From Azospirillum griseum (GTDB lineage: Bacteria > Pseudomonadota > Alphaproteobacteria > Azospirillales > Azospirillaceae): a stretch of 64,000 nucleotides of DNA. The stretch spans positions 90,049-154,048 of the forward strand of contig NZ_RXMA01000012.1 of assembly GCF_003966125.1 (NCBI RefSeq), given 5' to 3'. The notes beneath the pieces were generated by a model, which was not told the origin of the DNA, ran no database searches, and saw only the letters and a program-made list of their open reading frames with translations. How positions within the stretch are numbered: the stretch's first letter is position 1; every line of letters begins with the position of its first letter. Positions 21,503-30,919 of the stretch are shown piece after piece. The position numbers and the translations under genes are program-made.

Positions 21503-21587
21503 GGGCGGGGGCTTTCCGGTGCGGACACAGTGAACCGGTGCTTTTTAACCGCCCGCCCTTGCCGAAACCAAGAAAATTGCGCGGCGC

Positions 21588-22640
21588 TCAGTTGCCGGGC
21601 ACGATCACCGGATGGACGACGAACAGCTCCGGCGAGGCCGGGTTGACGTCCACCCGCACCCAATGGGCGTTGGGGCTGCCGAAGGTCTCCACGCGCGTCA
21701 GGTTGGGGATGAGGTTGGCCTGGTTGATGAACGGCTTGTCCACCTTGAAAAAGTGGGTGTCGCCGTGCACGAGCAGCACCTGCCCGTCATAGGCCCGCGT
21801 TTCGGCCACCAGCGCGTCGATGAAACGGTCGTACCCGTCGAAGCCGGGGGCCTTGCGTTCGTCCTTGCCCTCGGTTTCCGGCAGGTCGAAGCCCAGATCG
21901 GCCTGGATGGTGATGACCAGACCCGGCAGTTTCTTCGCCTTGGCGGCGGCAAACGCCTCCTTCATCCAGGCGATGTTGGCGGCGTCGCGTTCCTCATACT
22001 CGGCGTTGTCGGCGGCGCACTGCTCGGCCTTGCGCGCGCTTTTGTTGGTGCAGTCCTTTTCGTCGAGCACCTTGTTGTTGTTGCTGCCGGGGATGTTCAG
22101 ACCGATGAACAGAATGCCGTTGTGCAGCAGGCGGGTGTTCTCGGAAAATTTCTCGCCCGGCTTGCCCTGCTGCTCCAGCGTCAGCTTGGTTTGGCCAAAG
22201 CTCTGGTTGGTGGCGAACATGGTTTTGCGGATGTGGGCCAACCGCTCCAGATTGTCGTAGCCGCCGTTGTTCAGGCGGTGGCAATCGGTCCATTCGTTGT
22301 CGCCGGGCACATAGATCATCGGGCGCTTGAGCGACTCGAACATCGCCACCGTGTCACGATAGCTGGCGTCGGTGCATTCGGAGCTGCCGTCCTTGGTGTC
22401 GCCGTCGAAGACGGAAAAGGCGATGTCGGCGGCGTTCATGTGGTCGATCAGCCGCTTCATCTTCGGGCCGTCGTTGTTCTTGGCGTAGGGCAGATCGCCC
22501 CACAGCCCGAAGGAGAAGGGCGTCACCGTCTGGGCGACCGCCCCACCAACGGGCAGCAGCGCGGCGGTGGCGCAGATGGACAGGGCCAGCGCGGCGGTTC
22601 CCCGGCGCAGGCGGCGGGCAAAGGCGGTGTGCAGCGGCAT
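21588..22640 (-). CDS. periplasmic calcineurin-like metallophosphoesterase
   Basis: Protein of 350 residues with a Sec-type signal (basic start, hydrophobic core, AVAQ cleavage at about 34-37). Metallophosphoesterase motifs appear in order: GLWGDLPY, FDGDTKDG, VPGDNEWTDCHR and, near the C terminus, VHGDTHFF. These supply the Asp, Asn and His metal ligands of the calcineurin-like fold. The substrate is unknown. DNDEWTDC-type members are often annotated only as phosphoesterases of the PhoD/acid-phosphatase-like group. Confidence 0.8.
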   Translation of the reverse strand: MPLHTAFARRLRRGTAALALSICATAALLPVGGAVAQTVTPFSFGLWGDLPYAKNNDGPKMKRLIDHMNAADIAFSVFDGDTKDGSSECTDASYRDTVAMFESLKRPMIYVPGDNEWTDCHRLNNGGYDNLERLAHIRKTMFATNQSFGQTKLTLEQQGKPGEKFSENTRLLHNGILFIGLNIPGSNNNKVLDEKDCTNKSARKAEQCAADNAEYEERDAANIAWMKEAFAAAKAKKLPGLVITIQADLGFDLPETEGKDERKAPGFDGYDRFIDALVAETRAYDGQVLLVHGDTHFFKVDKPFINQANLIPNLTRVETFGSPNAHWVRVDVNPASPELFVVHPVIVPGN

Positions 22641-22807
22641 GGAAAACCCTCAAAGCCGGTGTGGGGGGCTGGTGTGCGGGCCGGGCGGACGGTGCCCGCG
22701 TCATGACGCCTGTATAAAAGCCCACCACCGACCGGGTCATGTGAAGTTCCCGTGACCGCGCGAGCACGCGCAGACCCCACAACACCGTCGGTTTCAGCCC
22801 CCGGACG

Positions 22808-24004
22808 TCACGCCCCCGACAATTGATCGGCGATGTGGTGCATTCCCTGTTCGCGCAAAATCGCCTGACGGTGGCGCACCATCCGCCGCTCCAGCGCCTT
22901 GGCGACCGGTGCCCCACCCAGCGGCTGATCGTCCGGCCCCTTCAGGCGCTGGGTCAAATCCTGGATCAAGGCCCCTTCGGCCTTGGCGTCGCGCCGGTCA
23001 AGCGGTTGGTCGGTCAGCAGGGTCTGCCGCAACCGGTCGATCAGCACGATCCGGCACAGCGGTGCGCGCCCGCGCAGCGTCAGGTCGCACACGCGCGACA
23101 AAGCCACGGTCGGTTGCGGGACCACCGGATCCGGATCGCGGCCATAAAGCGCGTCCACCAGCGCGCACAGTCCCATGAACAGGCTGGGCTGCGGCCCCAG
23201 CAGTTCTTTCAGCGTGTCCGCCGATCCCAGCGCGTCGGCCATCACGCCATCCAGCAAAATCAGATGGCGGGGGCTGGTGTCGTCGTCGATCAGGTCCAGC
23301 AGCAGATCCAGCTTTCCGGCAAGCGTGCCGCCTTCCACCAGATGCAGGGTCAGCAGGCTGAGGAACAGCGTGTCGTGCGCCTCCTCCCCCACCGCCAGAT
23401 CGATGCGGCGGCTGGTGTCGTCCAGATCCTGGGCGTTGAAGGCAGGCAGATTTTTGCGTTCGGCCAGGAAATCGCGGGCTTCCGCTGCGGCGGCGTCCAC
23501 CAACCGCCGCAGTTCCTTCACCCGCGTGGCGACGACGGTGCCGTGCAGGTCGGCGTGGTGGCGGGCGGTGGCGTGGATGGCCGCGCTCAACAGCGCGCCC
23601 TGCTCGTCCAGCTTGCGGAAATGCGGCCAGGAGTGCAGCAGTTCGGTCGGCGTGATGCGCAGCCGGTCCAGGAACACGCGCAGCAAGCGCCCGATCACCA
23701 CCCGGCTCTCAAAGCCGCGCAGATCCTCCAGCGTGCGGCAGACCGGCGCGCCCTCCGCCGTGCCGCCCAACATCAGGGGCTTGCTTTTCACCTCCGGTGC
23801 CTTCTTGTGCAGGATCACGGTTTCCAGGCTGAGACCGGCCAAGGTCCGGTATTTGATGACCTTGACCTCCTCCACCCCACCAGCGGCCAGGAGCGAGCGG
23901 GCGCAGGACAGCGACGCCTCCTGATCGGTGAAGGCACCCTGAATGTTCCAACGCCCCTCGCGGCGGCTCTGAACCTCGTAGCTGGTGCTGCCCTTGCCGA
24001 ACAC
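22808..24004 (-). CDS. conserved hypothetical protein, 398 aa
   Basis: Soluble, helix-rich protein of 398 residues starting with GTG. I do not recognise a named family. The first 60 residues (YEVQSRREGRWNIQGAFTDQEASLSCA) form a small alpha/beta unit that mentions the sequence pattern of inter-strand recording domains. The rest is helical and leucine-rich (LLDLIDDDTSPRHLILLDGVMADALG). No signal peptide, membrane segment or catalytic motif is obvious. GC and codon use match the neighbours. It lies between the phosphoesterase and uvrD on the same strand with separate spacers. Confidence 0.7.
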   Translation of the reverse strand: MFGKGSTSYEVQSRREGRWNIQGAFTDQEASLSCARSLLAAGGVEEVKVIKYRTLAGLSLETVILHKKAPEVKSKPLMLGGTAEGAPVCRTLEDLRGFESRVVIGRLLRVFLDRLRITPTELLHSWPHFRKLDEQGALLSAAIHATARHHADLHGTVVATRVKELRRLVDAAAAEARDFLAERKNLPAFNAQDLDDTSRRIDLAVGEEAHDTLFLSLLTLHLVEGGTLAGKLDLLLDLIDDDTSPRHLILLDGVMADALGSADTLKELLGPQPSLFMGLCALVDALYGRDPDPVVPQPTVALSRVCDLTLRGRAPLCRIVLIDRLRQTLLTDQPLDRRDAKAEGALIQDLTQRLKGPDDQPLGGAPVAKALERRMVRHRQAILREQGMHHIADQLSGA

Positions 24005-24112
24005 CGGACGCGCCCTCCCCTGACCAACCGTTTGTTATCGGTGCAGAGTGCCTCGTCGCGGACTCAACGCGCTGTGACGGCCATCACAGGGGTTTCATCC
24101 AACGGTTGGGCC

Positions 24113-26482
24113 TCAACCCGCTTTTTCAGCCGGAACGACGAAACTGTCCATCACCTTCTTGGTTCCGGACTGGTCGAAGTCGATTTCCAACTTGTCCTGC
24201 TCCACCCCGCGAACGGTGCCATAGCCGAATTTCTGATGAAAGACGCGGGAACCCTTATTGAACGCCGATTCCGGACGCGCGCGCGGGGCCACCGCGTAAG
24301 CCCCTTGCTCCAACGTGATGGTCTTGGGAGCCGGAGGCTGCCGGGTCTGCCCACGAAAGGCGAATCCGCCGCCAAACCCACCCATGGCACCACCGCCCAT
24401 CGCCCCGCCCCCCATCGCACCACCACCGGCGCGCAGGCCGGGGGCGGCCTCCGTCTCCACCACCTCCTGCGGCAATTCGTCCACAAAGCGCGAGGGCAGC
24501 GCGCTGACCCAATTGCCGTACAGGCGGCGGTTGGCGGCGTGGCTGACATAGGCGCGTTTGCGCGCGCGGGTCAGCCCGACATAGGCCAGCCGCCGTTCCT
24601 CCTCCAGCCCGGCGATGCCGGTTTCGTCCAGGGCGCGCTGGTTGGGAAACACCCCTTCCTCCCAACCCGGCAGGAAGACGCGGTCGAACTCCAGCCCCTT
24701 GGCCCCGTGCAGGGTCATCACCGTGACCTGATCGCCCCCGGCGGCCTCGGCGTTTTCCATCACCAGGGCGACATGCTCCAGGAATCCGGCGAGCGTTTCG
24801 AAATCGCCCATGGCGGTGACGAGTTCCTTGAGGTTCTCCAGCCGCCCCGGCGCTTCGGGGGTCTTGTCCTCCTGCCACATCCGGGTGTAGCCGGATTCAT
24901 CCAGGATGAGCCGCGCCATCTCGGTGTGCGGCACGGTGTCCAGCATGGTCCGCCAGCGGAAGAAATCCTGCAACAGCCCGCGCAGGGTGCTGCGCAGCTT
25001 CGGTTTCAGCTCGTCCGTGTCGGTCAGCAGCCACGCCGCATCGGTCAGCGACACGCCGCGCGCGCGGGCGGCGGTGTAGAGCGTCTGCATCGCCGCCGGG
25101 CCGACGCCGCGCTTGGGCAGATTGACGATGCGCTCGAAGGCCAGATCGTCGTCGGGCGAATTGACCACCCGGAAATAGGCCATGGCGTCGCGGATTTCCT
25201 GCCGCTCGTAAAAGCGCGGACCGCCGAGAACCTTGTAAGGCAGGCCCATGGTGATGAAGCGCTCTTCGAACTCGCGGGTCTGGAACCCGGCGCGCACCAG
25301 AATGGCGATCTGCGCCAGGGGAACGCCCTTGCGTTGCAGCGCCTCGATCTCGTCGCCGACCCAGCGGGCCTCCTCCTCCCCGTCCCACACCGCCTTGACC
25401 CGCACCGGTTCGCCGCCGTCGGCCTGGGTCCACAGCGTCTTGCCCAACCGCCCCTTGTTGTGGGCAATCAGGCCGGAGGCGGCGGCCAGGATGTGGCCGG
25501 TGGAGCGGTAATTCTGCTCCAGCTTGACGATGGTGGCACCGGGAAAGTCGGTCTCAAAGCGCAGGATGTTGCCGATCTCCGCCCCGCGCCAGGCGTAGAT
25601 CGACTGATCCTCGTCCCCCACGCAGCAGATGTTCTTGTGGGCCTGGGACAGGATGCGCAGCCACAGATATTGCGCGACGTTGGTGTCCTGATACTCATCG
25701 ACCAGGATGTATTTGAACTTGCGGTGATACTCGGCCAGCACGTCCGGGTGCTTCTGGAAGATCTCCAGCGTGTGCAGCAGCAGGTCGCCGAAATCGCAGG
25801 CGTTCAGCGTCCGCAACCGCTCCTGATAGGCGCGGTAGAGCGCCACGCTCTGCCCGCCCGCCACGTCGCCGCCGTCCCCGGCGTTCAGGCGGTCGGGCGT
25901 CAGGCCGCGATCCTTCCAACGTTCGAACGCCCCCAGAAGCTGGCGCGGCGGCCATTTCTTGGTGTCGATGTTGGCGGCTTCCAGCAGTTGCTTGACCAGC
26001 CGGATCTGGTCGTCGGTGTCCAGGATGGTGAAGTTGGATTTCAACCCGACCAATTCGGCGTGGCGGCGCAGGATGCGGGCGGCCAGCGCGTGGAAGGTCC
26101 CCAGCCACCAGCCTTCCGGCTCGATCCCCACCAGCGCCGCGACGCGCTCGCGCATTTCGCGCGCGGCCTTGTTGGTGAAGGTCACGGCCAGGATCTGGAA
26201 GGCCGCCGCCCGCCGTGTCATCAACAAATGGCCCAGCCGGGTGGTCAGCACCCGCGTCTTGCCGGTCCCCGCCCCGGCCAGCACCAGCACCGGCCCGTCC
26301 AACGCCTCCACCGCCGCCCGCTGCGACGGATTCAGCCCGTCGAGATAGGCGAAGCGCTGCATCGGCGCGGGGGCGGCAGCGGGACCGGCGTGGCTTGCGG
26401 CGTGGCTCAGCGGATCATCGGCGGGGGCCGCGTCGGCAAGGGGATCGTCGGCAAAGGGATCGGTGTCGAAAGAGTCGGACAT
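24113..26482 (-). CDS. uvrD: DNA helicase II, UvrD/PcrA family
   Basis: Superfamily 1 3'-5' helicase of 789 residues acting in excision and mismatch repair. Helicase motifs are in order: NPSQRAAVE (Q motif), Walker A GAGTGKT (70-76), TFTNKAA, ILVDEYQDTN (motif II), GDEDQSIYAWRGA (III), LEQNYRST (IV), TLHGAKGLEF (V) and RRLAYVGLTRARK (VI). A 40-residue acidic N-terminal extension and a GGGAMGGGAMGG low-complexity stretch precede the C-terminal Tudor-like RNAP-binding domain (FHQKFGYGTVRGVE). It presumably functions with MutL, encoded 5 kb away. Confidence 0.95.
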   Translation of the reverse strand: MSDSFDTDPFADDPLADAAPADDPLSHAASHAGPAAAPAPMQRFAYLDGLNPSQRAAVEALDGPVLVLAGAGTGKTRVLTTRLGHLLMTRRAAAFQILAVTFTNKAAREMRERVAALVGIEPEGWWLGTFHALAARILRRHAELVGLKSNFTILDTDDQIRLVKQLLEAANIDTKKWPPRQLLGAFERWKDRGLTPDRLNAGDGGDVAGGQSVALYRAYQERLRTLNACDFGDLLLHTLEIFQKHPDVLAEYHRKFKYILVDEYQDTNVAQYLWLRILSQAHKNICCVGDEDQSIYAWRGAEIGNILRFETDFPGATIVKLEQNYRSTGHILAAASGLIAHNKGRLGKTLWTQADGGEPVRVKAVWDGEEEARWVGDEIEALQRKGVPLAQIAILVRAGFQTREFEERFITMGLPYKVLGGPRFYERQEIRDAMAYFRVVNSPDDDLAFERIVNLPKRGVGPAAMQTLYTAARARGVSLTDAAWLLTDTDELKPKLRSTLRGLLQDFFRWRTMLDTVPHTEMARLILDESGYTRMWQEDKTPEAPGRLENLKELVTAMGDFETLAGFLEHVALVMENAEAAGGDQVTVMTLHGAKGLEFDRVFLPGWEEGVFPNQRALDETGIAGLEEERRLAYVGLTRARKRAYVSHAANRRLYGNWVSALPSRFVDELPQEVVETEAAPGLRAGGGAMGGGAMGGGAMGGFGGGFAFRGQTRQPPAPKTITLEQGAYAVAPRARPESAFNKGSRVFHQKFGYGTVRGVEQDKLEIDFDQSGTKKVMDSFVVPAEKAG

Positions 26483-26633
26483 GGCTCACGGCTTTCCTGG
26501 ACGGCGGTTCCGTGTATAGCACGCGGCGCGCCGGGTCGAAGCCCGTCCGCACCCGTTTCGTTCTTTTTTCAGCCCCCCTCTCGACGGCGCGCCCAACCCT
26601 TCCCACATGGCAATCCACAAGGAGATTACGGTC

Positions 26634-27074
26634 ATGCCCCTGTTCAGCTTCCTTCTCAATGTTCTGTGGGTTCTCACCGGCGGCATCTGGATGGCGCTGG
26701 GCTGGGCGATCGCCGCGCTGCTGATGGCGCTGTCGATCATCGGCCTGCCCTGGGCGCGGTCGGCGATGACCATCGCCCGCTACACCCTGCTGCCCTTCGG
26801 CCAAACCGCCGTCCGCCGTGACGAGTATCGCGGGCGCGGCGATCTGGGGACCAGCGGGCTGGGCTTCCTCGGCAACATCCTGTGGTTCGTGTTCGCCGGC
26901 TGGTGGCTGGCGCTGGGCCATCTCTTCGCCGCCGTCGGTCTGGCCATCACCATCATCGGCCTGCCCTTTGCCTGGGCGCATCTGAAGCTGGCGATGCTGG
27001 CGCTGTGGCCGATCGGCACGGAGATCGTGTCGGTGGACGCGCTGGACCAGCGCCGCGCCTGGGGCCGTCCCTGA
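26634..27074 (+). CDS. yccF: YccF family inner-membrane protein
   Basis: Integral membrane protein of 146 residues with about four hydrophobic segments arranged as two similar halves. Each half carries an IIGLP motif (LSIIGLPWARSAM and ITIIGLPFAWAHL), the hallmark of YccF/DUF307. ATG26634 is chosen because GGAG lies nine bases upstream; an ATG at 26607 lacks a good site. Function is not established in the family. It diverges from uvrD. Confidence 0.88.
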   Translation: MPLFSFLLNVLWVLTGGIWMALGWAIAALLMALSIIGLPWARSAMTIARYTLLPFGQTAVRRDEYRGRGDLGTSGLGFLGNILWFVFAGWWLALGHLFAAVGLAITIIGLPFAWAHLKLAMLALWPIGTEIVSVDALDQRRAWGRP

Positions 27075-27180
27075 CATGATGCGCCTTTGAAGAAAATTTG
27101 AGACAAATTATTTTTCCGCGCAGGAGGTGCGCTCTCTCATCCGTCAAACGGTCGGTGAGGAAGTCCGTAAGGAGAGAGCC

Positions 27181-27921
27181 ATGTCCGTTTCCCTGGTCAG
27201 TTCATCCTCCTCCGCCCAATACGCCCAGCGCCCGCAAGGGCCGGGCAAAGAGGTGCGGGAGGGGATCAACGCCCTGAAAAAGGCGGTTGAGTCCGGCGAT
27301 CTGTCGTCGGTTCAAAGCGCTTATGATTCGCTGAACAAGCTGGTCGGCACCAACAGTTCGTCGTCGTCCAGTTCGTCGACCTCGTCCACCTCCAGCGCGA
27401 ACGACAGCAAGAACCCGCTGAAGAATTTGCTGACCAGCGTCGGCGACGCGCTGAAGACCGGCGACGTGAGCGCCGTTCAGGAAGCCTTCGCCCAGAACGG
27501 CCCGCCCAGCGGCCCCAAGGGAGCCGGTGGTGGTCAGCCTCCCGATGGCCCGCCCCCCGGCCCGCCGCCGGAGGGTGGCCCCGGCGGTGGCTCGGACGAG
27601 GTGCGCGACGCCGTCGGCAGCTTGGCCGAATCCCTGCAATCGGGTGATGTCTCCGGCGCGCAGGATTCGATTTCCGCCCTGACCAAGCTGTTGACCGCCA
27701 GCAACGACGACGACGACAGCAACGGCGAGACCGACGACGACAGCAGCACATCGTCGACCGGCAGCGCCTCCTCGACGAAGGGCAACTCCTTCCTCGACAA
27801 GCTGACCAGCAGCCTGAGCGACATCAGCTCCGCCCTGCAATCGGGCGACACCGCCAGCGCGCAAAAGCTGTTCGCCAGCATCGCGTCGCGCGGGTCGAGC
27901 GGCGTGAACGTTCTGGCCTGA
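27181..27921 (+). CDS. serine-rich protein with four ALxSGDxxxAQ repeats
   Basis: A 246-residue protein without a classical signal peptide. Four copies of a short helical motif are spread along it: ALKKAVESGDLSSVQSAY, ALKTGDVSAVQEAF, SLQSGDVSGAQDSI and ALQSGDTASAQKLF. Low-complexity linkers separate them: a serine/threonine run, a GGGQPPDGPPPGPPPEGGPGG stretch (given in part) and an Asp-rich segment. A very strong AAGGAGAG precedes the ATG, suggesting high expression. Related repeats occur in uncharacterised proteobacterial proteins. The function is unknown. Confidence 0.75.
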   Translation: MSVSLVSSSSSAQYAQRPQGPGKEVREGINALKKAVESGDLSSVQSAYDSLNKLVGTNSSSSSSSSTSSTSSANDSKNPLKNLLTSVGDALKTGDVSAVQEAFAQNGPPSGPKGAGGGQPPDGPPPGPPPEGGPGGGSDEVRDAVGSLAESLQSGDVSGAQDSISALTKLLTASNDDDDSNGETDDDSSTSSTGSASSTKGNSFLDKLTSSLSDISSALQSGDTASAQKLFASIASRGSSGVNVLA

Positions 27922-27949
27922 TCGAAAGGGCCGCCGACGCAGCCACCCC

Positions 27950-27982
27950 AACCGCCGCGCGGGACCATCCCACGCGGCGGTT
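27950..27982. terminator. hairpin between convergent genes
   Basis: AACCGCCGCG (27950-27959) pairs perfectly with CGCGGCGGTT (27973-27982). It lies between the ends of the repeat protein gene and the convergent DUF3095 gene. There is no T-run on either side, so termination is inferred from position only. Confidence 0.5.
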
Positions 27983-27985
27983 CGG

Positions 27986-29155
27986 TCAGGTCGGGGCCGG
28001 AAGGGGCTTGCCCGCCTTCATCGCCTTCAGCATCACCGACGCCCGCCAGAAGCCCAGACGATCCCCGTCCAGGAAATGCACATGCTGGTCGGCGGACAGG
28101 TCGCCCACCAGACAGGTGATGGTCGTCGCGTCGGCCCGCGCCGTGCCGTAATGGATGACCCCCGCCGCCGCTTCGGCGGCCAGAAGGCGCTCGATGGCCT
28201 CGGCTTCGGCCTCCGACACGTCCAGCACCATGCGCGGCCCGCCCGCCGCCTTGCGGAAATCCGACCGCTCCGCCGTCGTCCGCCGGTAATAAAACGGGTC
28301 GAAGTTGGCCAGACGCCAGCCCATGAACAGCAGAACGCTCAAGGTGGCCGACGCCGCCAGCGCCTTCAGCACCCGCCCGACCGCAGCCCCGCGCGACCGG
28401 CTGGCCCGTGCCTCCATCAGCAGGGACCGGTAGGTCGGCGGCCAGCGCGTGACCATGCGCTCCCCCCCGCCCAGCGGGGCGGCGGCGGCGGTGGGCACGA
28501 TCCGTTCAATCTCGCCCTGGATCCGCGCCATCGCCGCCACACCGGCGGCCCCCGGTTCCACCGCGTCAATGATGACGCACAGCACCGTGCCGCGATGGGG
28601 TGGAACCGGTCGCCAGCGGCAGGACACCTCCTCCAACCCCGGCAAGGGACCGGGCCGGGGGTCGAGCCGCCATTGCGCGTCGTCCTTCACCCAGGCGTCG
28701 GCGGCGGCCACACCACCGCCCAGAAACAGGCCGAAGCTGTTGCCGTTGCCAACATCCTGCAACGCCGCCATCACCTCCAGCCCCTGGTCGAGCAGGGCGC
28801 GCACCGGCACGATGCCGATCCGCAGCGGCACGTCCATCACCTCCCCCGCCCAATGGGCGAGCGCGGCCAGCGCGTCGCGCGCCGCGTCCTGCCGCCCCGG
28901 CGGAACGGCGGCCATCGCGCCGTCGCCGCCGAACTGACAGGCCACCGGCTGATCCCCCTGCTGAATCGCCCGCGACAGCACGGCAACCACGGCGGCGGCG
29001 ACAAAGTTGACGTCGCGGTGCCGCCCTTCGCCCGCCAACCGGGTGCTGCCGATCACGTCGGCGATGGCCAGCCACCAATCGCCCTCCAACGCGGCGTAAC
29101 GGACGGGGTCGGCTGCCTCCGCAGCAAAATCATGAATCATCGGCAACCGCCGCAT
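27986..29155 (-). CDS. DUF3095 family protein, adenylate cyclase-like
   Basis: A 389-residue protein. WWLAIADVIGSTRLAGEGRHRDVNFVAAAV near the N terminus resembles nucleotide-cyclase domains (metal-binding Asp and ST motif), and CQFGGDGAMAAVPP follows where the cyclase beta-hairpin lies. A single hydrophobic segment (SATLSVLLFMGWRLA) occurs around residue 280. This is the layout I associate with DUF3095; activity is unproven. The ATG at 29155 has GGAG eight bases upstream, while 29161 is too close to it. Confidence 0.75.
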   Translation of the reverse strand: MRRLPMIHDFAAEAADPVRYAALEGDWWLAIADVIGSTRLAGEGRHRDVNFVAAAVVAVLSRAIQQGDQPVACQFGGDGAMAAVPPGRQDAARDALAALAHWAGEVMDVPLRIGIVPVRALLDQGLEVMAALQDVGNGNSFGLFLGGGVAAADAWVKDDAQWRLDPRPGPLPGLEEVSCRWRPVPPHRGTVLCVIIDAVEPGAAGVAAMARIQGEIERIVPTAAAAPLGGGERMVTRWPPTYRSLLMEARASRSRGAAVGRVLKALAASATLSVLLFMGWRLANFDPFYYRRTTAERSDFRKAAGGPRMVLDVSEAEAEAIERLLAAEAAAGVIHYGTARADATTITCLVGDLSADQHVHFLDGDRLGFWRASVMLKAMKAGKPLPAPT

Positions 29156-29394
29156 CGGCATGTCTCCACAGGGGGCAAGCTTGGTGAAGGATGACTGTAG
29201 CACCGATCCTCCGGGCGCGCCGATCCGTGTTGTCCGAAAAAATTTGTAAGGCGAACGAACAACTTGCGCTCGACCGTCCGATTGGCTACCGCTGAGGGAC
29301 ACACAACAAAAATCGGTTCAACGGAAGGGAAACAACCCATGACGTCCTGGCAACGCCGAAGACCGTCATCGACCATCCCAAAGGGAGACCGTCC

Positions 29395-30003
29395 GTGGAC
29401 AACACCGAAACGCACAGAGACGCGCACAGGGACACCCCCACCGCGCCGCTGAACCGCCGCGCCCTGATCCGCACCGCCACCCTAACGGCGGGGATGGCGG
29501 CCACCGGATGGGTTGCGTCCGCCCCGCACAACACGGCTATGGCATCGACCGGCGGCCCTTTGTCGCCCGACATCCCGGTGGTGCTGCCAAAAACCGAATT
29601 CGTGTACGAGGCGCTCTGCGATCTGGAGCCGGCCATCGACATGGGCAACGGGCCGTTGGGCGGTCGTCGGATCATCAACATCGTCGGCGGGCGTTTTGCC
29701 GGTCCGAGGTTGCGCGGCACGGTGCTGCGCGGCGGGGCCGACCGCCAGTTGCTGCGCAAGGACGGCGTGCGCATCCTGAACGCGCTGTACGAACTGCAGA
29801 CGGAGGATGGGGCCGTCCTCACCGTCAACAACCGGGTGCTGATCGACGCCCGCCCCGATGGCACGCGCTACGCCTTTTCCCACATCGACCTGACGGCCCC
29901 GGAAGGCCCGCATGACTGGCTGAACCGCAAGAGCTTCGTCGGCACGCTGCACAGCCTGACGCCGGGCAAGATCGTGCTGATCCGGGTCTACAGCCTGGAA
30001 TAA
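29395..30003 (+). CDS. Tat-exported DUF3237 family protein
   Basis: A 202-residue protein with an N-terminal twin-arginine signal: NRRALIRTATLTAGMAATGW, then a likely cleavage near ASA. The mature part contains the DUF3237 pattern VVLPKTEFVYEALCDLEP..., GGRFAGPRLRGTVL...GADRQLLR and TPGKIVLIRVYSLE at the end. These form a small beta-barrel. The start is GTG with GGGAG eight bases upstream. Periplasmic location is inferred from the signal. Function is unknown. Confidence 0.85.
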   Translation: MDNTETHRDAHRDTPTAPLNRRALIRTATLTAGMAATGWVASAPHNTAMASTGGPLSPDIPVVLPKTEFVYEALCDLEPAIDMGNGPLGGRRIINIVGGRFAGPRLRGTVLRGGADRQLLRKDGVRILNALYELQTEDGAVLTVNNRVLIDARPDGTRYAFSHIDLTAPEGPHDWLNRKSFVGTLHSLTPGKIVLIRVYSLE

Positions 30004-30014
30004 CCGCAGCCGAA

Positions 30015-30062
30015 CGCCCTGTTTCACCCGCGTTGGATGGCCCGCGCGGGTGAAACAGGGCG
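30015..30062. terminator. 18-bp perfect stem between convergent genes
   Basis: Arms 30015-30032 and 30045-30062 are exact reverse complements around a 12-base loop. The stem sits between the stops of the DUF3237 and CBS genes and could end transcripts from both sides. No T-run follows on either strand. Confidence 0.6.
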
Positions 30063-30088
30063 TAGCCGCCCCCCTCTGGAACGACGCG

Positions 30089-30523
30089 TCACAACCGTTC
30101 GGTCAGCGTCTCCATCACGTCCTTTTCCCGGTCGATCATCGCCAGCTCGTCGCCGACGAAATCGCGCATGGAAATCAGGCCGACCACCCGGCCATCGGCC
30201 ACCACCGGCAGGTGGCGCAGGGTGTTGACCGTCATGCAGCGCAGGGCGTCGCCGACGCTGGTGTCCAGCGCGGTGGTCACGGGGCAACGGGTCATCACGC
30301 TGCCCAGCAGGGTCGAATCAGGATCCAGGCCACCGGCGACCACCCGGTCGGTCAGGTCGCGTTCGGTGAAAATCCCGACGGCGTGCGCCCCCTCATCGGT
30401 GACGACGACCGAGGCGACGTGTTCATCCCGCATCCGCCGTGCGGCGTCGCGGGCGCTGGCGGTGGGCGGCAGGGCGACCACCCGATGGTTGTGGACCAGA
30501 TCCCCGACGGTGCGATTCATCAT
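30089..30523 (-). CDS. CBS domain protein
   Basis: A 144-residue protein made of two CBS domains. The first is VGDLVHNHRVVALPPTASARDAARRM...VGIFTERDLTDRVV and the second is GSVMTRCPVTTALDTSVGDALRCMTVNTLRHLPVV, ending VGLISMRDFVG. Paired CBS domains bind adenine nucleotides or similar ligands and regulate partner proteins. There is no attached enzymatic domain, so the target is unknown. The ATG at 30523 follows a strong GGGAGG. A second ATG overlaps it at 30520. Confidence 0.9.
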   Translation of the reverse strand: MMNRTVGDLVHNHRVVALPPTASARDAARRMRDEHVASVVVTDEGAHAVGIFTERDLTDRVVAGGLDPDSTLLGSVMTRCPVTTALDTSVGDALRCMTVNTLRHLPVVADGRVVGLISMRDFVGDELAMIDREKDVMETLTERL

Positions 30524-30919
30524 GGTGCTTTTCCTCCCGAAACGCGCAACACGGTCGCGGGTGTCCAAACCCACCGGATCGCGCCAGCAAGTGTTCGCAG
30601 TTGCAAAAGAAAGCAGGAGACCAAAGGCACGCGCGTGCAAATCAAAGAGCGCGTCGAGTAAATCCTAGACCCGTCTTTGCAGGATGACGAGATGATGACC
30701 ACCAAGACAGGCGCATGTTCGCCATGTTCCGCCAACATGCGGCAAAACCGCCCGATTCGGAGGCAAACTGACCCGTCTGGCACGCGACATGATCGAACAC
30801 AAGATTGGACACAAAACATTAACCGTTGATAAACCAAATACTGCGAAAACAGATGCATTGTAACAGTTTTGGTTCACGCGCGCGTGTCAACGCGCTCCGC
30901 ACAAAGGGCAACGCGCAGC
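30524..30919. promoter_or_regulatory. 396-base gene-free divergent promoter region
   Basis: This stretch between the CBS gene and the PilZ-like gene is distinctly AT-richer, with runs such as TTAACCGTTGATAAACC around 30820. It holds a perfect 12-base palindrome GCACGCGCGTGC at 30627-30638 and a second palindrome, ACGCGCGCGT, near 30878. It should contain promoters for both flanking genes, but no consensus pair was convincing. Confidence 0.4.

Noticed and set aside
22823..26821. Open frame of about 1330 codons on the plus strand across uvrD and its neighbour
   Set aside because: It crosses two real genes and a spacer on the other strand and shows only compositionally biased sequence.
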